A DNA stretch of 40,106 nucleotides from IMG/VR virus record IMGVR_UViG_3300037258_000108, positions 1-40,106 of that record. One strand, 5' to 3'. How positions within the stretch are numbered: position 1 is the first letter of the stretch; the number at the start of each line of letters is the position of its first letter. Of this stretch, positions 12,581-19,495 are shown one piece after another. Origin of the DNA: a virus. The position numbers and the translations under genes are program-made. The notes below the pieces were generated by a model. The model had not been told where the DNA came from. It saw only the letters and a list, made by a program, of their open reading frames with translations, and made no database searches.

Positions 12581-13246
12581 ATGACCACAGGGATATTAAC
12601 TCGGTTAATCGATACAGCAATCATGGGTGGTAATGTTGCCGATCAAGAAAACAGAGACTATATCGGGGCTAGTTCCATTGGTAATCCATGCGAACGCTCT
12701 ATCTGGTATAGATACAACAAAGCTGCTGCCGAACCATTTTCAAAGAAGCAATTGCGAACCTTTGCGATAGGCAAACGATTAGAAGGTTTGGTGCTTGATT
12801 GTCTTGAACAAGCAGGTGTCAATCTGGCTAGAACATGGTATGATTTAGCAGATAAAGAAATTGCTGAATTCCAAGGCCATGTGGATGCAATATGGTTGCT
12901 TGATGATGGTTCTCCAAGAGCTATTATTGAAGTGAAAACAGCTCGTGATTCCAGCTTTAAAATATTCGCTAATCGAGGTTTAAAGTATTGGTATCCGATT
13001 TACTATGCTCAGATACAGGCATATATGGGTATGTCTGGAATTCATGAAGCATATGTCATTGCGTTGAACAAAGATACGAGCGAATTGCATGATGAGCTTG
13101 TCTTATTCGATGCGATGTACTATGAAGATTTGAAGCGCAAAGCGCAGCGAATCATTGATGCTGATGAAGCGCCAGGAAAGATAAATAGCAGCCCTATGTA
13201 TTTCGTATGTAGAGGATGCAATTTTAAGGGAATATGTCATTCATAG
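12581..13246 (+). CDS. Cas4/RecB-like PD-(D/E)XK nuclease with an Fe-S cluster motif
   Basis: A 221-aa protein. Seen: Cys37 in GNPCERSIWYRY, Glu68, GHVD (99-102) and EVKT with Glu117 and Lys119, forming the D...ExK active site, then C210xxC213xxxxxC219 at the end. One early and three late cysteines are the Cas4/AddB iron-sulfur signature. Such enzymes resect DNA ends to give ssDNA for annealing, which fits the Sak4-SSB pair upstream and the helicase just downstream, whose ATG directly follows this stop. AAGGGG lies before the ATG. It follows the internal terminator. Confidence 0.87.
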   Translation: MTTGILTRLIDTAIMGGNVADQENRDYIGASSIGNPCERSIWYRYNKAAAEPFSKKQLRTFAIGKRLEGLVLDCLEQAGVNLARTWYDLADKEIAEFQGHVDAIWLLDDGSPRAIIEVKTARDSSFKIFANRGLKYWYPIYYAQIQAYMGMSGIHEAYVIALNKDTSELHDELVLFDAMYYEDLKRKAQRIIDADEAPGKINSSPMYFVCRGCNFKGICHS

Positions 13247-14971
13247 ATGAATGTTGCAAAAGAACTAAGGCCATATCAAAAAGAATGCCTTATGACGCTA
13301 CGAAAGCGTCTAAAAGAGACCACAAATCCGCTATTGGTCAATGCTAGTGTAGGTGCTGGCAAGAGCTTAGTAATAGCGTCGCTTTTGCACGTCATCGAAA
13401 AGGCAGATTGGCGAGCGTTATGCCTCACCATGAACTCGACTCTCATCCAACAAAATGCTGAGACCTACAATATCCAAGGTGGTAATGCTGGCATATTTTG
13501 CTCTGGATTAAAAGAGAAGAACGTCACAGCAAATGTGATATTTGGAAGTCCTCACTCAGTTGTCAAAGGTATTAAACTCGGTAAGAAGATTAAAGACATT
13601 AAGTTCAATTTGATCGTTATCGACGAGGCTCACAATATAAACCATCATGACAATGGCTCTATGTACATGCGCATATTGAATCATTATGGAATGATGGCGC
13701 AGTCAGAGCAATATGCCTTTCGGGTTGTGGGACTTACTGGAACACCATACAGAGGTAAATCGATATCCATCGTTGGACCTGATGAATATTTCAAAGAGGA
13801 AGTCTGTTCCATCAGCACTAAATGGCTTATTGATAATCAATTTCTAGTCCCTCCCATTTTTGGACGAACGCAATTGCCCTCCTTCGACATGTCACGCATT
13901 CGTGTCGATAATATGGGGAAATTTAAACATAAAGATTTACAAGAAGCAGTTGATAAAAACGAGCGTTTAACTGGTTTAATCATGAAAGAATTGATTGAAA
14001 CAGTTGAGGCTGGACGACAGGGCGCATTCATTTTCGCTTCCACTTTAAAACATGCTGCGGAGTGTATGCGCTCTTTGCCGCCTGACCAGTCTGCTTGTAT
14101 AACCGGAGACACACCCCATGAAGAACGTAAAGCAATTCTTAAAGATGCCAGAGAAGGGATTATTAAATATTTGGTCAATGTCGCGACATTGCTTGTTGGC
14201 GTTGATGTGCCTAACTTTGATGTTTGCGCCTGGTTGCGCCCGACTGAGTCACTTACGTTATATACACAAGGAATCGGTCGAGTCCTCAGACTCTCACCAG
14301 GAAAAGTATCCGCCCTTGTACTCGACTACGCTGGAAATGTAGAGAGACATGGTGATGTTGATGATCCAATCATCAATGAAGCAATCCAGCCGACAGAGGA
14401 AGAAGAAGCAGAGTATGACGTTGAATGTCATTGCTGTGGCACAATGAATAAAGAGACCGCCAGACGGTGTATTGGTGTTAGCAATAGGAAACGCTGCGAG
14501 CATTTCTTTATCTTCAAGCCGTGTCCTTACTGCCAGACAGAAAATGACATCACTGCGCGCCTCTGTAGGCACTGTAAGAAAGAGCTAATCAATCCCAATG
14601 ATAAGTTACATGATCAATCCAATCTCTTGACCTTGGACGTTTTAGAGGCCATGTATTGGATAAGTCCACAGGGTAATACATCGAACCCGATTATCCATGT
14701 GAAATATAAGACGGCCAAAGCGCATATATTCGAAACCTACTTCACAGGTTCAGATAAAGCGAAGAATGTATTTTATGGAAGATTTATCAAGCAGCACATT
14801 CCAGATGCTCATAATTATTGGCCGTATATGCAAAATATTCATAAGATGAAAGAAATGCTTGAGGGTGAAATTAGAACGCCTGTGAAGATAACTTGCAAGA
14901 GGGACAAATGGGACAGACTGTTTATCACGCGCAAGATTTTCAATACTGAAGATTGTAAAACCACTGTATAG
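13247..14971 (+). CDS. SF2 DEAH-box helicase with C-terminal zinc ribbons
   Basis: A 574-aa protein. Motif I ASVGAGKS (33-40), motif II DEAH (126-129), motif III LTGTPYRG, motif V NVATLLVGVDVP, and motif VI QGIGRVLR place it in the RecG/RadD/UvsW-like SF2 group. After about residue 385 come cysteine pairs (CHCC, CPYC, CRHC) that form two or more zinc ribbons, then a unique C-terminal domain. Its likely role is branch migration or unwinding of recombination intermediates with the Cas4-like nuclease before it. Its end overlaps the convergent VRR-NUC gene by 32 bp, with no terminator visible between. Confidence 0.9.
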   Translation: MNVAKELRPYQKECLMTLRKRLKETTNPLLVNASVGAGKSLVIASLLHVIEKADWRALCLTMNSTLIQQNAETYNIQGGNAGIFCSGLKEKNVTANVIFGSPHSVVKGIKLGKKIKDIKFNLIVIDEAHNINHHDNGSMYMRILNHYGMMAQSEQYAFRVVGLTGTPYRGKSISIVGPDEYFKEEVCSISTKWLIDNQFLVPPIFGRTQLPSFDMSRIRVDNMGKFKHKDLQEAVDKNERLTGLIMKELIETVEAGRQGAFIFASTLKHAAECMRSLPPDQSACITGDTPHEERKAILKDAREGIIKYLVNVATLLVGVDVPNFDVCAWLRPTESLTLYTQGIGRVLRLSPGKVSALVLDYAGNVERHGDVDDPIINEAIQPTEEEEAEYDVECHCCGTMNKETARRCIGVSNRKRCEHFFIFKPCPYCQTENDITARLCRHCKKELINPNDKLHDQSNLLTLDVLEAMYWISPQGNTSNPIIHVKYKTAKAHIFETYFTGSDKAKNVFYGRFIKQHIPDAHNYWPYMQNIHKMKEMLEGEIRTPVKITCKRDKWDRLFITRKIFNTEDCKTTV

Positions 14972-15317
14972 TTTCTTTGGCTTCTTCATACCCATAGGTA
15001 ATGAAACCAGCATAACCAAGTTTTATCATGTCATCGATAAATTGTATTTGCTCTTTAGTTGGCTTGCCTTTTTCTGCCTTTAGTTCTAACCACAATCCTT
15101 TATAAACCTCTTGTTGAGGATTTTCCTTTAGGGTGCTTCCTGCTGGGAAGAATAAATCAGATACGCCTTTACGAAAGCCCATGCGATCACATATTTGACG
15201 CCATGCGATAGTGGATTTTTGCTCTGCCATATTTGCTTGGAATTTGATGGTAGGATGTTTGCAACGCAACCAATCCACAATGTTGTATTGAATAATTCGT
15301 TCTGGGTGATTGCTCAC
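14940..15317 (-). CDS. VRR-NUC domain nuclease
   Basis: A 125-aa protein. Pattern: N-terminal helix ERIIQYNIVDWL, then KGVSDLFFPAG with Asp54, then LWLELKAEKGKPTKEQ with Glu78 and Lys80, then AGFITYGYEEAKETI. This is the complete VRR-NUC core (a PD-(D/E)XK subfamily proposed to cut Holliday or branched DNA). Start codon GTG at 15317, overlapping the endolysin stop as GTGA. It would resolve branched DNA before packaging. Although it lies downstream of the lysis genes, its function belongs with the recombination module on the other strand. Confidence 0.9.
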   Translation of the reverse strand: MSNHPERIIQYNIVDWLRCKHPTIKFQANMAEQKSTIAWRQICDRMGFRKGVSDLFFPAGSTLKENPQQEVYKGLWLELKAEKGKPTKEQIQFIDDMIKLGYAGFITYGYEEAKETIQWFYNLQY

Positions 15318-15766
15318 TGATAACTTCCTGTTGTCATACGATACACCATGTCCTTAACACGCGTTGGTCCGACATCCGATGCCCATTTGCTATCAACCAT
15401 TTCAGCAGCCGCTTGCTTGTAGTCAAATACTTTCAAGGCAGCAATCATCTTCTGAAAAGTTAATAATCGAGGAACACCCATATTGAAGGCTAATTCCAGA
15501 ATAACACCACGTCTTACTTCATCTTGGATGTTATACCACGCGCATGATGCTAGCTCTTTGCGCTTGCTGATAATGTCATTGTTCAATAGGTAGCGACATT
15601 CGTCATCGGAAAGACCGCCATTTAAGCGATGGTCGATGAGTCGTCCGCAGCCTATCGTCCAGTAACCTTTAGAGTCCTGATAGGCATAAGGGATGATGTC
15701 TTCATGTTCGATAATTTGCTGGATAAGCTTTTGCTCATTCAGTGTCGATGAGTCCATCGTCTTCAT
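15314..15766 (-). CDS. Endolysin, T4-type lysozyme (GH24)
   Basis: Muramidase that cuts peptidoglycan at lysis. The catalytic triad is spaced exactly as in T4 lysozyme (E, D +9, T +15): Glu in IIEHEDIIPYAY, Asp in YQDSKGYW, Thr in WTIGCGR. Downstream, LELAFNMGVPRLLTFQKM is also family-typical. The frame is open to 15877, but that start would swallow the upstream membrane gene. ATG 15766 (or 15757) gives about 150 residues, the usual length. It has no signal or anchor segment, so export needs a holin. The exact start is uncertain. Confidence 0.9.
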   Translation of the reverse strand: MKTMDSSTLNEQKLIQQIIEHEDIIPYAYQDSKGYWTIGCGRLIDHRLNGGLSDDECRYLLNNDIISKRKELASCAWYNIQDEVRRGVILELAFNMGVPRLLTFQKMIAALKVFDYKQAAAEMVDSKWASDVGPTRVKDMVYRMTTGSYQ

Positions 15767-15935
15767 CGTCTCCATGTTCATCTTCATGATCTTGTGGTGA
15801 ATCAGGGATAATAACTGTTTCCACCTGCTGAACCACTTGGGACTGCTTTTTAGCTGGTTTTTCATCACTAAATGCAAATAACATTGCTACCAGTGCGAGT
15901 ATTCCCAATAACGATAGACCAATTTTTCTCAACAT
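15735..15935 (-). CDS. Candidate holin/lysis membrane protein (66 aa)
   Basis: MLRKIG followed by a hydrophobic span (LSLLGILALVAMLFAF), then a hydrophilic tail that becomes strongly acidic (DHEDEHGDDEDDG). One N-terminal membrane segment with the tail probably in the periplasm. There is no cysteine, so it is not a lipoprotein. It directly precedes and overlaps the lysozyme gene, the place of a holin. A one-span holin or an inner-membrane spanin subunit are both possible; the acidic tail is unusual for either. It is the first gene after the late terminator. Confidence 0.55.
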   Translation of the reverse strand: MLRKIGLSLLGILALVAMLFAFSDEKPAKKQSQVVQQVETVIIPDSPQDHEDEHGDDEDDGLIDTE

Positions 15936-15950
15936 GTCAAATCCTTTGAT

Positions 15951-15980
15951 AAAAAAATGCGCCCAAAACGGAAAGGGCGC
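15951..15980 (-). terminator. Intrinsic terminator of the late leftward unit
   Basis: On the minus strand GCGCCC and GGGCGC form a 6-bp all-GC stem around a 10-nt loop, followed after one A by seven U (15957-15951). It lies after the 82-aa gene and before the lysis genes, so lysis genes need read-through, antitermination or their own promoter. Confidence 0.88.
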
Positions 15981-16033
15981 ACGTTAGAGCTGAAGGAAAG
16001 GAGTGGGAACCTTCCCTTCCATGATAGCTGTAA

Positions 16034-16282
16034 TTAGGCTTCAGGTACATCCTTCTTAGCAGCTTCTTCTTGCTCTTTTGCTTCTTTGTCTGCTTTCTCT
16101 TTTTCTTTGGCTTGCTCTTCCATCAACATTTGTTGCGCCATCATTACAGCACCTTCTAGCGCATTATGATTGGCCAATTGTTGTTTTAATGCTTGGTCAG
16201 CTTTAGTGTAAGCAACTTGACTGTCATCCAGCTGTTTACGTAATCCCTGTACCTTAGCTTCTAAATCTTGAATCGTTAGCAT
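16034..16282 (-). CDS. Coiled-coil small protein (82 aa)
   Basis: MLTIQDLEAKVQGLRKQLDDSQVAY starts a helical protein with heptads throughout, ending in a lysine/glutamate-rich tail (EKEKADKEAKEQEEAAKKDVPEA). It is the last gene before the late terminator. Short coiled-coil proteins at this place may be fibre chaperones or minor structural parts; there is no direct evidence. Confidence 0.72.
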   Translation of the reverse strand: MLTIQDLEAKVQGLRKQLDDSQVAYTKADQALKQQLANHNALEGAVMMAQQMLMEEQAKEKEKADKEAKEQEEAAKKDVPEA

Positions 16283-16332
16283 TTCATTGTCTCCATAGAA
16301 TAAATAGCCAACAGGCTACGCTGTATATCATA

Positions 16333-16533
16333 TCAGCTTTCTTTATTTTCCTCATCAGCTTCGTGCGCTAAAAAGGTCTGTACTTCTTCTGTCATCTTGC
16401 CATTGATATAGGCAATAATGGCATCTGACAACTTAGATAACTGACTAACCAACATGGCTTGTATTTCAGGTTCATGCTTAATGATTTCTTTTTCAATGAA
16501 TGCAATTACCGCACTCGCTACGACGTCGATCAT
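16333..16533 (-). CDS. Small helical protein, paralogue of the 60-aa gene at 36066 (66 aa)
   Basis: VVASAVIAFIEKEIIKHEPEIQAMLVSQL, then DAIIAYINGKM, aligns by eye with the protein at 36066-36248 (VSGVVITMLEKELAAQTPEVEAYVLQLL, then DLVAYVEKKV): same length, same EKE, PE and AY(I/V) positions. The N-terminus is hydrophobic, then an amphipathic helix; a peripheral membrane or virion role is possible. Two copies of one small family in one late operon are unusual. Confidence 0.7.
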   Translation of the reverse strand: MIDVVASAVIAFIEKEIIKHEPEIQAMLVSQLSKLSDAIIAYINGKMTEEVQTFLAHEADEENKES

Positions 16534-16542
16534 GATAGCCCC

Positions 16543-17517
16543 CTAGTTAGTAGTTACTGTACAACCCCTTCCTACCAATGTAGCCTTTGCAGCCAATCCT
16601 GTAGCTGAAGGTGTTGAGTTTGTGCCTCCGCTAAGGTTCACTGTAAAGTTATTATAAGATGTTGTCCCACCTGTCCCATCGAGTGCCGCCAATGAAACCA
16701 AAATACCATCAACACTTGCCTGATTTAATTTACCGCCTGTCATAGTTACGTTTCCTCCAACTGCTTTTAAGGTCGAGCCAAAAGAAAAAGTCGTCATATT
16801 AGCTATGGAAGAGAAAGCTAACTGATTCCCTATTGATACAATAGCTGGAAGACTTAACGAAGTAACCGAGTTAAGTGCTGCGTTTGTAGCTCCGATAATG
16901 TATTGAAGGCTCGATAAATCTATGGATGTTGCAGATGTAGCAGCCAAAGACCATCCGCCTCCAATATAAACCAAGTTAGTTAATGTGACAGAAGTCGCAC
17001 CGTTAACAGATGGCCCAAAATTTCCATTAACTGCTATGAGAGAAGCTAAAGACAATGATGTTAATGAATTTGCTGTAAATGAAATCCCACCACCCACATA
17101 CTTTAATGCGGACATTGATAACGTTGTAAGAGCTGCATAAGTTCCACCAAAATCGCTTGAGAACTGAATCAAACTGCTTGCGGTTAGACTGGTTATGGTT
17201 GGAATGGTTCCGGTAAATGCGTTATTCACTTGCGTAATAGAGCCAAAATCAATCGCTGTTGCATAAGGCATAGCCGTACCAACACCGTTTGCCGCACTAC
17301 TATTGTATCTAGCAAGTAACACAGGCGTATAGACGTTAGCAGCTAATGAAGCGGCTTCCCAAACTGTAAATAAACAGCCAGGGAATACACCCGTAACTGA
17401 CGCACTAGGATTGGCTGGAATTAAAGCAAGACCACCAACCGTATTTGCAGCATTTGCCAAAGCAGTTCTTACACCACTACTCATAGGGGTTTGAACCTGA
17501 TTAGTTGTGCCAGTCAT
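16543..17517 (-). CDS. Repeat-rich fibre/adhesin protein, paralogue 3 (324 aa)
   Basis: Third of three tandem paralogues. A conserved N-terminus (MTGTTNQVQTP, then SGVRTAL) is followed by about eight repeats of 20-25 residues of the type L-TSLSLASLIAVNGNFG and VTLTNLVYIGGGWS, with regular leucines, small residues and glycines. This suggests a leucine-rich or beta-solenoid fold. A nearly invariant C-terminus (LNQASVDGILVSLAALDG...GRGCTVTTN) closes it. Likely a surface-exposed tail component or receptor-binding protein. The variable middle against fixed ends suggests recombinational diversification. Nine bases separate it from paralogue 2. Confidence 0.8.
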   Translation of the reverse strand: MTGTTNQVQTPMSSGVRTALANAANTVGGLALIPANPSASVTGVFPGCLFTVWEAASLAANVYTPVLLARYNSSAANGVGTAMPYATAIDFGSITQVNNAFTGTIPTITSLTASSLIQFSSDFGGTYAALTTLSMSALKYVGGGISFTANSLTSLSLASLIAVNGNFGPSVNGATSVTLTNLVYIGGGWSLAATSATSIDLSSLQYIIGATNAALNSVTSLSLPAIVSIGNQLAFSSIANMTTFSFGSTLKAVGGNVTMTGGKLNQASVDGILVSLAALDGTGGTTSYNNFTVNLSGGTNSTPSATGLAAKATLVGRGCTVTTN

Positions 17518-17526
17518 ATTATCCCC

Positions 17527-18504
17527 TTAGTTTGTTGTCACAGTGCAACCACGGCCAACCAATGTGGCCTTAGCAGCTAAGCCAGTAGCGCTTGGTGTTG
17601 AGCTAGTCCCACCAGATAAATTCACGGTTAAGTTGCTCCATGCTGTGGTTCCATTTGTTCCGTCCAGCGCAGCTAAGCTAACTAGAATTCCATCTACTGA
17701 CGCCTGATTTAAGGCTGCATTTTGAATAAGAACGTTATTGCCTATTTGTTTAAGCGTAGAGCCAAAAGAGAATGTAACCAAGCTAACTGTAGTCAAAGAA
17801 ACCGCCTGTAGTATTCTAACAATGGCTGGTAAGTTCAATGTGGTAAGCGCTGCAAATGTTCCATTAAAAAGACCACCAACATATTGCAAACTACTATAAT
17901 CAATGGAAGTCACTAATGGGCATATACCACCACAGTTTAAACCGCAATAAATAAGATTAGGCGCTGAAATTGATGTAATAACGCTCATAACAGGCCCAAA
18001 ACTATTACCTACATATTGCAATTGAGGTAATGATAAGGCTCCTGGTAATGTGGCTGCGGCTACTGAAAAATTGCCACCTGTATATTGAAGCAATGGCAAT
18101 GTAAGCGTAGTTAAAGCGACCATTGTAGCCGAAAAATCAGTGTTAATCTGAACTAGACTATTTGCCACAAAGCTTGTCAGAGTAGCTATAGTCCCTGTTA
18201 TGCCGTTATTAATTTGCTGAATAGTACCTAGATTTAATGTTGTTAGTGTAGGCAATGCCTGTCCACTTCCATTCCCAGCAGCATTATCATAATTCGCTAC
18301 CACCAAAGGTGTTGTATATCCATTCGGGGATATAATTGCATTTTGCCACACCGTGAATAATGGCCCATATAAAGTTCCTGTATAAGAAATACCTGGGTTT
18401 GCTGGTAAGCTAGATATGCCTCCCGCTACTCCTGGATTAAGGGCTAATGCGGTTGGGACGCCTGAACCAAAGGGCGTTTGAACTTGATTGGTAGTGCCTG
18501 TCAT
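17527..18504 (-). CDS. Repeat-rich fibre/adhesin protein, paralogue 2 (325 aa)
   Basis: Middle of the triplet. Opens MTGTTNQVQTPFGSGVPTAL and ends with the same NQASVDGILVSLAALDG...RGCTVTTN block as its neighbours. The middle repeats (LTTLTLPLLQYTGGNF, LSLPQLQYVGNSFG, ISAPNLIYCGLNCGG) keep the periodicity but differ in sequence, and this copy alone has several cysteines (YCGLNCGGICP) there. A role in binding host surface structures is inferred. Confidence 0.8.
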   Translation of the reverse strand: MTGTTNQVQTPFGSGVPTALALNPGVAGGISSLPANPGISYTGTLYGPLFTVWQNAIISPNGYTTPLVVANYDNAAGNGSGQALPTLTTLNLGTIQQINNGITGTIATLTSFVANSLVQINTDFSATMVALTTLTLPLLQYTGGNFSVAAATLPGALSLPQLQYVGNSFGPVMSVITSISAPNLIYCGLNCGGICPLVTSIDYSSLQYVGGLFNGTFAALTTLNLPAIVRILQAVSLTTVSLVTFSFGSTLKQIGNNVLIQNAALNQASVDGILVSLAALDGTNGTTAWSNLTVNLSGGTSSTPSATGLAAKATLVGRGCTVTTN

Positions 18505-18513
18505 AATGACCCC

Positions 18514-19485
18514 TTAGTTAGTAGTGACTGTACAGCCTCGACCTTGAAGCGTAGTCTTTGCTGCTAGACCAGTAGCGCTCGGAGCAGAACTTGTGCCACC
18601 ACTCACATTAACCGTGAAGCCGCTATATGCAGTTGTGCCATTTGTACCATCAAGGGCAGCAAGACTCACTAGAATTCCATCTACACTAGCCTGATTCAAC
18701 TTCGCACCTGTAATGGTGAAGTTGCCACCAACAGCTTTTAATGTAGACCCCATTGAGAATGTGACAAGGTTTGCTGCGGTAGCGGCAATCGTCGTTCCTA
18801 CTTTAACAAGTGCTGGGAAGTTTAATGTTGCCAAAGTCGCAGCAGTAAATGCTATGTTCACTCCAACATATTGCAGTCCTGAAAAATCAACACTGGTCAC
18901 AGCAGAAAAGTTAGGGGCTAAAGCACCACCAATGTAACTCAACAATGGCATTGACAACGTTGTTGTTCCAGTTGAAGTCGCACCCCAATTCGCATTAACC
19001 GCTATCAAAGCTGGCAATGAGAATGTCGGTAAAGTATTAAAGACGCAGTTCATGACGCCGCCAATGTAGGCTAGCGATGGCATCGTTAAGGTAGTTAGTG
19101 AGGCTGCTGTTAAGTTAAAGTCACTGCTTATCTGGATTAGACTATTTGCGACAAGGCTAGTTATGAGTAGCGTTCCAGTCAGCATATTATTTAGGACTTG
19201 AATGCCACCTAAATTTAAAGCCGTGACTGCTGGCAACCCATCACCCCCGCCATTTGGGGCAACGTTATTATATTGGCCAAATGTCAATGGCGTAGTATAA
19301 GAGCCACCAGCAATATTTGCTCCTTGCCATACTGAAAACAATGTCCCATACGGAGAGCCAGTAACTGTAATATTTGGATTTGCAGGGATTTCAGATATTC
19401 CCCCAGCAGCACCAGCGGCCAATCCAAGAGCGGTTGTAACGCCGCTCCCAAAAGGTGTCTGGATCTGATTCGTAGTACCAGTCAT
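18514..19485 (-). CDS. Repeat-rich fibre/adhesin protein, paralogue 1 (323 aa)
   Basis: First of the triplet after the long fibre gene. Same N- and C-terminal blocks (MTGTTNQIQTPFGSGVTTAL; GAKLNQASVDGILVSLAAL). Repeats such as LTTLTMPSLAYIGGVM, TFSLPALIAVNANWG, TTLSMPLLSYIGGAL and VDFSGLQYVGVN define about 22-residue coils. Together with paralogues 2 and 3 it forms a tandem array with 9-nt spacers, probably from gene duplication. The three could assemble as homo- or heterotrimers or serve as alternative receptor binders. Confidence 0.8.
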   Translation of the reverse strand: MTGTTNQIQTPFGSGVTTALGLAAGAAGGISEIPANPNITVTGSPYGTLFSVWQGANIAGGSYTTPLTFGQYNNVAPNGGGDGLPAVTALNLGGIQVLNNMLTGTLLITSLVANSLIQISSDFNLTAASLTTLTMPSLAYIGGVMNCVFNTLPTFSLPALIAVNANWGATSTGTTTLSMPLLSYIGGALAPNFSAVTSVDFSGLQYVGVNIAFTAATLATLNFPALVKVGTTIAATAANLVTFSMGSTLKAVGGNFTITGAKLNQASVDGILVSLAALDGTNGTTAYSGFTVNVSGGTSSAPSATGLAAKTTLQGRGCTVTTN

Positions 19486-19495
19486 GGTTATCCCC

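Noticed and set aside
18713-18937. Plus-strand frames of 60-100 aa within the fibre genes (also at 20196, 21237 and 22664)
   Set aside because: Shadows of low-complexity Thr/Ala/Ser codons on the coding strand; no ribosome-binding site or plausible protein composition.
16543-19485. CRISPR-like or simple tandem DNA repeat
   Set aside because: The repeated units are whole coding paralogues of about 985 bp with diverged middles, not short direct repeats with spacers.
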